Shown one piece after another: positions 55,399-63,835 of a stretch of DNA of 64,000 nucleotides (position 1 is its first letter; each line of letters opens with the position of its first letter). The DNA is taken from assembly GCA_965201085.1 (NCBI GenBank), contig CBDAVS010000047.1, forward strand, positions 186,001 to 250,000, in the 5' to 3' direction. The DNA comes from JAPOUP01 sp965201085. GTDB lineage: Bacteria; Pseudomonadota; Alphaproteobacteria; Rhodobacterales; Rhodobacteraceae. The notes below the pieces were generated by a model. It saw nothing but the letters and a program-made list of their open reading frames with translations. It was not told where the DNA came from and searched no databases. The translations under genes were made by a program, and so were the position numbers.

Positions 55399-56824
55399 GA
55401 GCCGCCGCCGCCGCCGCCGCCGGACCCTCGATGCCGAACAGATTGATCACTCCCGCAACCATGATGGCGGCGGACGCCATCAAAAACGCCCATTGCGTCG
55501 GTGCCATACCACCGTCGAGCGCGTCGGCGTCTTCGCCAAAATACATATAATACACGATCCGCAGGTAGTAGAACGCACCGATGACGCTGGCGACCGCACC
55601 GGCCACGGCAAGCCAGGCCATATCCGCCTGGACCGCCGCGTGAAGAACATAGAATTTCCCGAAAAACCCGACCAGCGGCGGAACGCCCGCAAGGCTGAAC
55701 ATCAGGACCAGAATGGCAAGCGCCTTGAGCGGTTCCCGCCGGGAATAGAGATTCAGCGCAGCGATATCGCTCACCGCCTGCCCCTCACGCTCCATCGACA
55801 GGATGAAAGCGAAGGTTCCGACATTCATGGTGACGTATATCGCCATATATACCAGCATCGCCTGCACACCCAATGCGGTACCGCTGGCAAGGCCCATAAG
55901 CGCGAATCCCATATGGGCGATGGACGAATAGGCCATGAGGCGCTTGATGTCGCGCTGGCCGATCGCGGCCACGGCGCCAAGAAACATCGAGGCCACGGAC
56001 AGGAAAGCGACGACCTGGCTCCAATCGGTGACCGACCCACCGAACGCGTCATGAACCACCCGGGCGAACAATCCCATCGCCGCCATCTTCGGCGCCGTGG
56101 AAAAAAACGCCGTGACCGGTGTCGGCGATCCTTCGTAAACGTCAGGTGTCCACATGTGGAACGGCACCGCCGAAACCTTGAACGCAAGACCGCTGAGGAT
56201 GAAAGCAAGTCCGAACAGCAGACCGGTGGAAATTCCGTCCGACGCAGCCTCTACGATACCTCCGAACACCGTTGTCCCGGCAAAGCCATAGGTCAATGAA
56301 GCGCCGTAGAGCAGCAGGCCGGAGCCGAGCGCGCCAAGCACGAAATACTTCAACCCGGCTTCCGTCGATCTGACACTGCTGCGGTGCAGACTTGCCACCA
56401 CATAGAGCGCCAGCGACTGAAGCTCCAATCCCATATAGAGCGCGATGAGGTCACCGGCCGAAACCATCACCATCATGCCGCAGACAGCGAAAGCGATGAG
56501 CAGTGGATACTCGAAGCTCAGAAGGCCGCGCTTGGCCATATAGCCCTCGCCCATGACCAGAACCGTAGCCGCGGAGAGCAGGATCACGACCTTCGCGAAA
56601 CGGGCGAACGCATCGTCCACGAACATGCCGCCCAAAGCCGCGTTGGTGCCCTGTCCGCTGAACCCGATCCAGACGGCAAGCGCGACGAAGGCCACCGAGG
56701 TTCCCCAAAGCATTGTCGGAGCGGTCCTGTCCTGACCGCCAAAGACGCCGAACATGAGCGCCACCATCGCGGCGACGGCAATTACGATCTCAGGTGCGAG
56801 GATCAGGATATCGGAATGGATCAT
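55388..56824 (-). CDS. nuoN: NADH-quinone oxidoreductase subunit N
   Basis: NuoN is one of three antiporter-like membrane subunits of complex I that pump protons. The 478-residue protein has about 14 membrane segments, the central Lys/His region VPFHMWTPDVYEGSPTPVTAFF, and the conserved MAYSSIAHMGFALMGL. The ATG at 56824 (MIHSDILILAPEIV) was preferred; the open frame to 56890 lies in nuoM. It is the last nuo gene and is followed by birA. Confidence 0.95.
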   Translation of the reverse strand: MIHSDILILAPEIVIAVAAMVALMFGVFGGQDRTAPTMLWGTSVAFVALAVWIGFSGQGTNAALGGMFVDDAFARFAKVVILLSAATVLVMGEGYMAKRGLLSFEYPLLIAFAVCGMMVMVSAGDLIALYMGLELQSLALYVVASLHRSSVRSTEAGLKYFVLGALGSGLLLYGASLTYGFAGTTVFGGIVEAASDGISTGLLFGLAFILSGLAFKVSAVPFHMWTPDVYEGSPTPVTAFFSTAPKMAAMGLFARVVHDAFGGSVTDWSQVVAFLSVASMFLGAVAAIGQRDIKRLMAYSSIAHMGFALMGLASGTALGVQAMLVYMAIYVTMNVGTFAFILSMEREGQAVSDIAALNLYSRREPLKALAILVLMFSLAGVPPLVGFFGKFYVLHAAVQADMAWLAVAGAVASVIGAFYYLRIVYYMYFGEDADALDGGMAPTQWAFLMASAAIMVAGVINLFGIEGPAAAAAAALVN

Positions 56825-56825
56825 C

Positions 56826-58379
56826 TCACTGGCCCATGCTTTCGGCAACCATGACCACCGCGCCTGTCCGCTCGGCCAACGCCATGTCATGACCGGCCAC
56901 CAGCGCCTCCACCGACGGACCGATGATGTCGGTCACGAGACTGGGATAGACGCCGAGAAGAATCGTCATGACCACCAGTGGCGCGAATACCAGGCGTTCG
57001 CGCCAGTTCAGATCGGTGATCGACTTCAGCGCTTCCCTGATCAGATCGCCCATCATCACCCGGCGGTAAAGCCATAACGCATAAGCGGCGCTCAGGATCA
57101 CACCGGTGGCGGCGACGGCTGCGACCCAGGTATTCGTCTGGAAGATGCCCATCAGCGTCAGGAATTCACCGATGAACCCCGATGTGCCGGGAAGGCCGAC
57201 ATTGGCGAGCGTGAACAGCATGAAGACCAGCGCATAGGCCGGCATCCGACTGACGAGTCCGCCATAGGCGTCGATATCGCGTGTATGCATTCTGTCGTAG
57301 ATGATGCCGACACACAGGAACAGGGCCCCGGAAATGAAGCCATGGCTGATCATCTGGAATATGGCGCCGTCAATTCCCTGTTGGTTCACGGCGAAAATGC
57401 CTGCCGTGACAAAGCCCATATGGGCGACCGAGGAATAGGCGATGAGCTTTTTCATGTCCTCCTGGGCCAGTGCGACCAGCGAGGTGTAGACGATGGCGAT
57501 CGCGCTGAGCCACAGAACCAGCGGCGCCAGAAGGTCGGACGCGACGGGAAACATCGGAATCGAGAACCGCAGGAACCCGTAGCCACCCATTTTCAGCAGG
57601 ATCGCGGCCAGAACCACCGATCCGGCGGTCGGCGCCTGCACATGGGCGTCGGGCAGCCAGGTATGGACCGGCCACATCGGCATTTTCACGGCGAAGCTGG
57701 CGAAAAACGCCAGCCAGAGAAGCGTCTGAAGACCGCCTACGATATCTATGCCGAGCACCCGCAGGTCTTCCGAAGGGAAGCCGTAGGTCAGCAACGCCCG
57801 GATATCCGTCGTTCCCGCCTCGTGGAACATGACGATCATCGCGACCAGCATCAGAACCGAGCCAAGGAAGGTATAGAGAAAGAACTTGAAGGCCGCGTAG
57901 ATCCGTTCCTTTCCACCCCAGATGCCGATGATCAGGAACATCGGGATCAATCCACCCTCGAAAAACAGGTAAAACAGCACCAGATCCAACGATGTGAAGA
58001 CGCCAAGCATCAGCGTCTCCAGCGTCAGCAGGGCGATCATGTAATCCTTCACGCGATGCGTCACGCCCCAGCAGGATATCACCGTGATCGGCATGAGGAA
58101 GGTCGTCAGCAGTACGAACAGGATCGAGATGCCATCGATCCCCATCCGGTATTTCAGGCCCAGAAGCCAATCGCGTTCCTCCACGAACTGAAAGCCTGTA
58201 TCGGCGGGATCGAACTCCGCGATCAGGAACAGCGAAATGATGAAGGTGACGGAGGTGGCGGTCAGCGCCAGCCATTTCGCGTTCCGCTGCGCCGCTTCGT
58301 CATCCCCGCGCAGGAACAGCGCCAGAATTCCGGCCGCGACCGCCGGTAGGAAGGTTACGATGGAAAGGATGTTCTCCAT
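56826..58379 (-). CDS. nuoM: NADH-quinone oxidoreductase subunit M
   Basis: NuoM is a 517-residue antiporter-like complex I subunit with about 14 membrane segments. Key features are the Glu-bearing FEGGLIPMFLIIGIWGG and the Lys region FAVKMPMWPVHTWLPDAHVQ. APTAGSVVLAAILLKMGGYG and IAYSSVAHMGFVTAG are also conserved. It overlaps the nuoL stop by one base and lies directly before nuoN, as in most alphaproteobacterial nuo operons. Confidence 0.95.
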   Translation of the reverse strand: MENILSIVTFLPAVAAGILALFLRGDDEAAQRNAKWLALTATSVTFIISLFLIAEFDPADTGFQFVEERDWLLGLKYRMGIDGISILFVLLTTFLMPITVISCWGVTHRVKDYMIALLTLETLMLGVFTSLDLVLFYLFFEGGLIPMFLIIGIWGGKERIYAAFKFFLYTFLGSVLMLVAMIVMFHEAGTTDIRALLTYGFPSEDLRVLGIDIVGGLQTLLWLAFFASFAVKMPMWPVHTWLPDAHVQAPTAGSVVLAAILLKMGGYGFLRFSIPMFPVASDLLAPLVLWLSAIAIVYTSLVALAQEDMKKLIAYSSVAHMGFVTAGIFAVNQQGIDGAIFQMISHGFISGALFLCVGIIYDRMHTRDIDAYGGLVSRMPAYALVFMLFTLANVGLPGTSGFIGEFLTLMGIFQTNTWVAAVAATGVILSAAYALWLYRRVMMGDLIREALKSITDLNWRERLVFAPLVVMTILLGVYPSLVTDIIGPSVEALVAGHDMALAERTGAVVMVAESMGQ

Positions 58380-60469
58380 CAGTTCGCTCCACCGGCAAGC
58401 ATCATCCAGGTGACGAGAAGCACGATCCCGACCACCATCGCGAACGCGTAGGTGAAAATATACCCGGACTGAGCCCTCGCCGCCAACGAGGTAAGGAAGG
58501 GTATGCCCCCCATGGCCAGTCCATTGATCGTGCCGTCGATGACGGATCCGTCACCACGCCTCCAGAGGAGGCGGGCGGTGAAGCGCGCCGGACGCACGAT
58601 CACGGCGTCGAAAATCTCGTCGAAATACCACTTGTTGAGCAGGAATAGATAGAGTGGCCGCTGATTCGCGGCCAGCCTGCCCGGCAGGTCAGGCCTGCGG
58701 ATATAGAACAGCCATGCGACGGCGAATCCGATGACCATGGCGATGAACGGCGCGTATCTCACCCAGATCGGCGCATGATGCGCTTCATCCATCACGTTGT
58801 TGTCGGGATGGGTGAACAGGGCACCCTGCCCGGGCGTCCAGCCAGTGGCCTCGCCGGGCCCATCCTCGGTCCCGCCTTTCGCCTCCTCACCGTGACCATC
58901 GCCGTGCGGACCGTGTTCCGCTTCGGCATGATGATCGGGAACCCCGTAGAACCGGTTGACCGATTCGTGGTCGCCGAAGAACTGTCCGAACCAGACCATG
59001 CCAGCGAAGATCGCTCCGAGCGCCAGCACGCCGAGCGGAACGAGCATGGTCCAGGGACTCTCATGGGCATGATCATGCTTATGCCGGTCACCGCGCGGTT
59101 CGCCGTAGAATGTCATGAACAGAAGCCTCCACGAATAGAAGCTCGTGAACACCGCCGCGATGACCAGCATCCAGAAGGCGAAGTTTCCCGCTCCGGTATG
59201 CGCCCCCCAGGCGCTCTCGACTATCGCGTCCTTCGAGAGAAAGCCAGCGAATCCAAAATGGGTGAGGGGAATACCGACCCCGGTGATCGCCAGCGTACCG
59301 ATCATCATCGCCCGGAACGTATAGGGGATCTTAGCTCTCAGCCCTCCGTAATTCCGCATGTCCTGCTCATGATGCATAGCATGGATCACCGACCCCGCGC
59401 CGAGGAACAGCATCGCCTTGAAGAACGCGTGGGTGAACAGATGGAACATCGCCGCCGAGTAGACGCCAACTCCCGCCGCCACGAACATGTAGCCGAGTTG
59501 CGAACAGGTCGAGTAGGCGATGACGCGTTTGATATCGTTCTGAACCAGACCGACGGTTGCCGCGAAGAACGCGGTCAGCGCACCGATATAGAGAACGATG
59601 GTCTTCGCTTCGGGCGCGAATTCCATCAGCGGTGACATACGGCAGACCAGGAACACACCCGCCGTCACCATGGTCGCCGCATGGATCAGCGCCGAGACAG
59701 GGGTCGGGCCCTCCATCGCGTCGGGCAACCAGGTATGCAGGAACAGCTGCGCGGACTTACCCATCGCCCCGACGAATAGAAGGAAAGCCGCCAGGTTCGC
59801 CGCGTTCCAGTCGGTCCAGAGGAAGGTGACACGGGTTTCGGCCAGTTCCGGCGCCTTCTCGAAGATGACGTCCAACGAAATCGAATCGGTCAGCAGGAAC
59901 AGCGCGAAGATTCCGAGCGCGAAACCGAAATCGCCCACCCGATTGACCACAAAGGCTTTGATCGCGGCGGCGTTGGCGCTCGGCTTACGAAAATAGAAGC
60001 CGATCAGAAGGTAGGAGGCGACTCCAACCCCTTCCCAACCGAAGAACATCTGCAATAGGTTGTCCGACGTTACCAGCGCCAGCATCGCAAACGTGAAGAA
60101 TGACAGATAGGCGAAGAAACGCGGACGGTAGCTCTCGCCTTCACGGAAATGCCCGTCATCCGCCATATAGCCGAAACTGTAGAGATGGACCAGCGCCGAC
60201 ACCGTCGTTACCACAACCAGCATGATCGCCGTAAGCCGATCGAGACGGATCATCCAGTCAGTGGAGAGGCTTCCCGAATCGACGAATCGCATGATGACGG
60301 TCCGCTGGGTTTCGCCATCGAATCCGAGGAATACGATCCAGCTGAGCAGACAGGACAGGAACAGCAGCCCCGTCGCCGACCACAGTGCGGCGACCTCGCC
60401 GATCAGCTTCCAGCCAAAGCCGCATAGGACCGCGCCGACAAGTGGGGCAAGGACGATGGTGGCTTCCAT
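58379..60469 (-). CDS. nuoL: NADH-quinone oxidoreductase subunit L
   Basis: NuoL is the distal antiporter-like subunit of complex I, with the long lateral helix. The 696-residue protein has FFGWEGVGVASYLLIGFYF (functional Glu), FLHTWLPDAMEGPTPVSALIHAATMV, RVIAYSTCSQLGYMFVAAG and a C-terminal amphipathic region. Between about residues 470 and 555 there is a His/Glu/Gly-rich hydrophilic stretch (HAEAEHGPHGDGHGEEAKGG), longer than in Escherichia coli and common in alphaproteobacterial homologues. Confidence 0.95.
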   Translation of the reverse strand: MEATIVLAPLVGAVLCGFGWKLIGEVAALWSATGLLFLSCLLSWIVFLGFDGETQRTVIMRFVDSGSLSTDWMIRLDRLTAIMLVVVTTVSALVHLYSFGYMADDGHFREGESYRPRFFAYLSFFTFAMLALVTSDNLLQMFFGWEGVGVASYLLIGFYFRKPSANAAAIKAFVVNRVGDFGFALGIFALFLLTDSISLDVIFEKAPELAETRVTFLWTDWNAANLAAFLLFVGAMGKSAQLFLHTWLPDAMEGPTPVSALIHAATMVTAGVFLVCRMSPLMEFAPEAKTIVLYIGALTAFFAATVGLVQNDIKRVIAYSTCSQLGYMFVAAGVGVYSAAMFHLFTHAFFKAMLFLGAGSVIHAMHHEQDMRNYGGLRAKIPYTFRAMMIGTLAITGVGIPLTHFGFAGFLSKDAIVESAWGAHTGAGNFAFWMLVIAAVFTSFYSWRLLFMTFYGEPRGDRHKHDHAHESPWTMLVPLGVLALGAIFAGMVWFGQFFGDHESVNRFYGVPDHHAEAEHGPHGDGHGEEAKGGTEDGPGEATGWTPGQGALFTHPDNNVMDEAHHAPIWVRYAPFIAMVIGFAVAWLFYIRRPDLPGRLAANQRPLYLFLLNKWYFDEIFDAVIVRPARFTARLLWRRGDGSVIDGTINGLAMGGIPFLTSLAARAQSGYIFTYAFAMVVGIVLLVTWMMLAGGAN

Positions 60470-60475
60470 GAACGC

Positions 60476-60787
60476 CTATCCCCTCATAACGTTGACGTCT
60501 TCGACGTCGATCGTGCCCCGGTTGCGGAAGAAGCAGACAAGGATCGCCAGACCTATCGCGGCTTCGGCGGCCGCGACGGTCAGTACGAAAAGCGTGAATA
60601 TCTGCCCCACCAGATCGCCGAGGAAGCTCGAAAACGCGACGAGGTTGATATTGACCGCCAGCAGTATGAGTTCGATCGACATCAGAAGGATGATGACGTT
60701 TTTCCGGTTCAGGAATATTCCGAAAATCCCGATTACGAACAGCGTCGCGGCGACGAAGAGATAATGTTCCAGACCGATCATCTGCAT
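60476..60787 (-). CDS. nuoK: NADH-quinone oxidoreductase subunit K
   Basis: NuoK is a small membrane subunit of complex I with three transmembrane helices. The 103-residue protein has LFVIGIFGIFLNRKNVIILLMSIELILLAVNINLV, with the conserved Glu of helix 2, and a second Glu in FVLTVAAAEAAIGLAI. The ATG directly follows the stop of a small frame (60788-60922) that fills the gap to nuoJ. Confidence 0.95.
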   Translation of the reverse strand: MQMIGLEHYLFVAATLFVIGIFGIFLNRKNVIILLMSIELILLAVNINLVAFSSFLGDLVGQIFTLFVLTVAAAEAAIGLAILVCFFRNRGTIDVEDVNVMRG

Positions 60788-60922
60788 TCACCGGAAGCCC
60801 TGCGCGAAAGGCGGTGGCGGCCCGCCACGGCTTCGGGTCATCGGGACGACCGCACCCGTGGACGGACGGGAGACGTTGAATTCCCTCCGCGAACGCTGGC
60901 TTTCCATGCCATAACTAGCCAT
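60788..60922 (-). CDS. Candidate small gene between nuoJ and nuoK
   Basis: A 44-residue frame begins MASYGMESQRSRREFNVSRP and ends PPPPFAQGFR. It has a good ribosome-binding site (gggggag) before the ATG, overlaps the nuoJ stop by 8 bases, and its TGA directly abuts the nuoK ATG. It therefore fills exactly an otherwise empty 127-base gap inside a tightly packed operon. The protein is hydrophilic and basic with a Pro-rich end and no recognised domain. It could be a real small protein or a translated spacer that couples nuoJ to nuoK. Confidence 0.45.
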   Translation of the reverse strand: MASYGMESQRSRREFNVSRPSTGAVVPMTRSRGGPPPPFAQGFR

Positions 60923-61544
60923 GCCGCTCCCCCAGCCCCTGTCCTGACTCGACGTTCCTGACCTGCATCGCCTTTGATGGATCACGATAGATCTGCGCGA
61001 TGATGTCCTGCCGTTTGATATGGGTTCTGTGGCGCAGGGTCAGCACGATCGCTCCGATCATCGCCACCAGCAGCACGAGACCCGCCAATTGGAACAGCAG
61101 GACGTAATCGTCGTAGAGCAGCCTGCCGATGGCGGCGGTGTTATGCGTCTCGGAATCCAACGGCGTAACGGCTGCGCGAAGACCCTCGGCGGAATCCGAA
61201 TAGGTCCAGGTTCCGATGACCAATCCGAGTTCCATAAGCAGCACGACACCGATCAGAAGCGCGAGCGGGAGATATCTGGCCATTTCCGCCTTGAGTTCAG
61301 CGAAATCCACGTCAAGCATCATCACCACGAACAGGAACAGGACCGCCACGGCACCGACATAGACGATGACCAGCAGCATCGCCACGAATTCCGCTCCCAG
61401 AAGCACGAACAGACCCGCCGCGCTTAGAAACGCCAGGATCAGCCAGAGCACCGAATGCACCGGATTGCGGCTCGTCACCGTCATGAAACCGGCGGCTATG
61501 GCCGCTAACGAAAACACGTAGAAGGCGAAACCGGCAAATCCCAT
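60915..61544 (-). CDS. nuoJ: NADH-quinone oxidoreductase subunit J
   Basis: NuoJ is a 209-residue complex I membrane subunit with five helices, including the third-helix region VIVYVGAVAVLFLFVVMMLDVD with its characteristic bulge. The C-terminal part MIGAIVLTLRHRTHIKRQDI is typical, followed by a polar tail. It lies 3 bases after the AhpD-like gene. Confidence 0.94.
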   Translation of the reverse strand: MGFAGFAFYVFSLAAIAAGFMTVTSRNPVHSVLWLILAFLSAAGLFVLLGAEFVAMLLVIVYVGAVAVLFLFVVMMLDVDFAELKAEMARYLPLALLIGVVLLMELGLVIGTWTYSDSAEGLRAAVTPLDSETHNTAAIGRLLYDDYVLLFQLAGLVLLVAMIGAIVLTLRHRTHIKRQDIIAQIYRDPSKAMQVRNVESGQGLGERHG

Positions 61545-61547
61545 TGG

Positions 61548-61952
61548 TTAGTTTTCTCCGGAACCGGCGCGCGTTTCGGACGCGAGCCCCATCGCCTTGG
61601 CCGCGGCCGCGGCGCCGCCGAACAGTCCCGCAAGCGCGATCGTCTCCATGATCTCGCCATCGGTCGCTCCGGTGATTCGGGCATGGCGCACCGTCGCCCG
61701 AATCTGGGACTCCGCATGGGCGCCGATGACGGTCAGCCCCATCAAGGTCAGCAGGAGCCTGGTTTTCGCGCTGAGACCGTCGGGATTCAGGGTCTTACCG
61801 AAAAAGGCTTCCATGGCTTCCCTGGACATGGTCGGCCACATTCTCTCAATGGCTTCCGGTGTGACCGCCTCCATCATGGGAGCCATGGCGCCAGCCCATT
61901 GGTTGCCGAGCTTCATGAGTTCCTCGAACGGGTTTTTCGTCGTTTCCGTCAT
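61548..61952 (-). CDS. AhpD/carboxymuconolactone-decarboxylase-like protein in the nuo operon
   Basis: The 134-residue protein has a CMD-type helical core, LSAKTRLLLTLMGLTVIGAHAESQIRATVRHARITGATDGEIMETIALAGLFGG. The usual redox CxxC is missing: the equivalent position reads AHAESQI. That makes an AhpD-like peroxidase-reductase role doubtful; it may be a structural or assembly factor for complex I. Its start overlaps the nuoI stop by 4 bases (ATGA), so it is translationally coupled. I recall similar extra genes in alphaproteobacterial nuo operons, but their role is not firmly known. Confidence 0.8.
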   Translation of the reverse strand: MTETTKNPFEELMKLGNQWAGAMAPMMEAVTPEAIERMWPTMSREAMEAFFGKTLNPDGLSAKTRLLLTLMGLTVIGAHAESQIRATVRHARITGATDGEIMETIALAGLFGGAAAAAKAMGLASETRAGSGEN

Positions 61953-62443
61953 CGGTAAGGCGCGTCCATTTCAAGATTGCGGGCGATCTCGGCTTCCCAA
62001 CGATCGCCGTTCTCGAGCAGCTTCTCCTTGGTATAGAAGAGCTCTTCGCGGGTCTCGGCCGCGAATTCGAAATTCGGACCCTCGACGATGGCATCGACCG
62101 GACAGGCTTCCTGACAGAATCCGCAATAGATGCATTTCGTCATGTCGATGTCGTAGCGTGTCGTGCGTCGGCTGCCATCCTCGCGTGGCTCCGCGTCGAT
62201 GGTGATCGCCTGGGCCGGGCAGATCGCCTCGCAAAGCTTGCAGGCGATGCAGCGCTCCTCACCGTTCGGATACCGCCGCAGCGCGTGTTCGCCACGGAAG
62301 CGCGGACTCAATGACCCCTTTTCGTGAGGATAGTTCACCGTGGCCTTGGGAGCGACGAAATATTTCATTCCAAGCGCGAAGCCCTTCAGGAAGTCCCAGA
62401 GCACGAAATACTTCCCGGCGCGGATCCAGTCGATCTGGGTCAT
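61949..62443 (-). CDS. nuoI: NADH-quinone oxidoreductase subunit I
   Basis: NuoI carries iron-sulfur clusters N6a and N6b, which pass electrons toward quinone. The 164-residue protein has the two 4Fe-4S motifs CIACKLCEAICPAQAI and CIYCGFCQEACPVDAI in the expected order, and RFRGEHALRRYPNGEERC before them. The C-terminus, EEFYTKEKLLENGDRWE-like, is the normal family ending. Confidence 0.95.
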   Translation of the reverse strand: MTQIDWIRAGKYFVLWDFLKGFALGMKYFVAPKATVNYPHEKGSLSPRFRGEHALRRYPNGEERCIACKLCEAICPAQAITIDAEPREDGSRRTTRYDIDMTKCIYCGFCQEACPVDAIVEGPNFEFAAETREELFYTKEKLLENGDRWEAEIARNLEMDAPYR

Positions 62444-62487
62444 GCCAACGCTCCCCGGATTTCAGGCCTGAACACCTTTGGCATGGC

Positions 62488-63525
62488 TCAACCCCCTACC
62501 GCCCAGCGGGCATAGGCACCGCCGAATGCCCCGTATTGGGCGAAGAACGCAACGATTACCACCCATGCGATCGACACCGGCAGGAAGACCTTCCAGCCCA
62601 ACCGCATAAGCTGGTCGTATCGATAGCGCGGCACGATCGCCTTTACCATCGCGAACAGGAAGAAGAAAAACGCCATCTTCGCCACCATCCACAAAGCCCC
62701 GTCCGCCAGTCCGGGGATCGGCGATAGCCAGCCTCCGAAGAAGAGGAGGCTCGTCAGCCCGCACATCAGGAAGATCGCGATGTATTCACCGGCCATGAAC
62801 AGCAGGAACGGGGTCGATGAATATTCAACTTGATATCCCGCCACCAGTTCCGATTCAGCTTCGGGCAGATCGAAGGGCGGTCGGTTGGTCTCGGCCAGGG
62901 CGCTGACGAAGAACAGCACCACCATCGGCAGGTGCGGCAGCCAATACCAGCTGAACAGCCCATATGCACCGTCCTGGGCCCGAACGATATCCCCGAAATT
63001 CAGCGAGCCCGTGGAGATGATGACACCGATGATGATAAATCCGATGGAAACCTCGTAGCTGATCATCTGCGCGGCCGATCTCAGCGACCCAAGGAACGGG
63101 TATTTCGAATTCGATGCCCATCCCCCCATGATCACCCCATAGACCTCAAGGGAAGAGACCGCGAAGACATAGAGAACGGCGACGTTTATCTCCGCCAGCA
63201 CCCATCTATCGTTGAACGGAATGACCGCCCAGGCGATGATCGCGAGAACGAAAGACACCATCGGGGCCAGTATGAAGACCGCCCGATCCGCGCCTGCCGG
63301 AAAAACCACTTCCTTGACGACGTATTTCAGCGCGTCCGCCACCGATTGCAGCAGACCGAAGGCCCCTACCACATTCGGCCCGCGGCGCATCTGGACGGCC
63401 GCCCAGATCTTTCGGTCTCCGTAAACGAGGAACAGCAGCGAGATCATCACGAAGGCGATCATCAATATGCACTGGGCGGTGACGATCAAGGCGATGCCAA
63501 GGCCTGACGATAGGAATTCAGCCAT
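62488..63525 (-). CDS. nuoH: NADH-quinone oxidoreductase subunit H
   Basis: NuoH forms the quinone-binding membrane anchor of complex I. The 345-residue protein has QMRRGPNVVGAFGLLQSVADALKYVVKE (quinone-site loop), the conserved VYGVIMGGWASNSKYPFLGSLR, and ETNRPPFDLPEAESELVAGY, with the Glu-rich loop that links to the proton channels. It overlaps the preceding small gene by 8 bases. Confidence 0.95.
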   Translation of the reverse strand: MAEFLSSGLGIALIVTAQCILMIAFVMISLLFLVYGDRKIWAAVQMRRGPNVVGAFGLLQSVADALKYVVKEVVFPAGADRAVFILAPMVSFVLAIIAWAVIPFNDRWVLAEINVAVLYVFAVSSLEVYGVIMGGWASNSKYPFLGSLRSAAQMISYEVSIGFIIIGVIISTGSLNFGDIVRAQDGAYGLFSWYWLPHLPMVVLFFVSALAETNRPPFDLPEAESELVAGYQVEYSSTPFLLFMAGEYIAIFLMCGLTSLLFFGGWLSPIPGLADGALWMVAKMAFFFFLFAMVKAIVPRYRYDQLMRLGWKVFLPVSIAWVVIVAFFAQYGAFGGAYARWAVGG

Positions 63526-63835
63526 GTTTCCTCACACGGTCGGCGGTCCAGCGCCTGCGCATCGGGATCGATCGCATAACGCCGGTGTCCCGGCCTGACG
63601 GTGATACCAAGTGACCGCCATAGACCGCATTCGCGACCGGAATGCCAGCCTCATCGGGTGGAATGTTCAATGAACGTACCGTCGCCATGTGCCCGTAGGC
63701 GAATGTCGACGATATTCCCGGAAGGACAGCTTCCAGCATTTGGCCGGGGGTGACACACGTACGATACACACCGATATCGGCGGGCGCCGTGTTGCTGACT
63801 ACTTCCCGGGCTTGGCCTAAGCGGATCACGCGCAC
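63518..63835 (-). CDS. Unknown protein encoded between nuoG and nuoH
   Basis: A 105-residue frame starts with GTG directly after the nuoG stop codon and ends inside the nuoH start, so it is packed into the operon with no spare bases. The sequence (VRVIRLGQAREVVSNTAPAD ... RRRWTADRVRKHG) is hydrophilic with a basic C-terminus. No domain is recognised and there is no signal peptide or membrane helix. The position suggests a complex I accessory or assembly protein, or a small protein that keeps translation coupled. Coding is likely because of the tight packing. Confidence 0.6.
   Translation of the reverse strand: MRVIRLGQAREVVSNTAPADIGVYRTCVTPGQMLEAVLPGISSTFAYGHMATVRSLNIPPDEAGIPVANAVYGGHLVSPSGRDTGVMRSIPMRRRWTADRVRKHG

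Noticed and set aside
53877..60427. Long plus-strand frames across birA, nuoN, nuoM and nuoL
   Set aside because: Frames of up to about 380 residues exist opposite the nuo genes, but they are His/Arg/Asp-rich shadows with no domains, as expected opposite high-GC membrane-protein genes.
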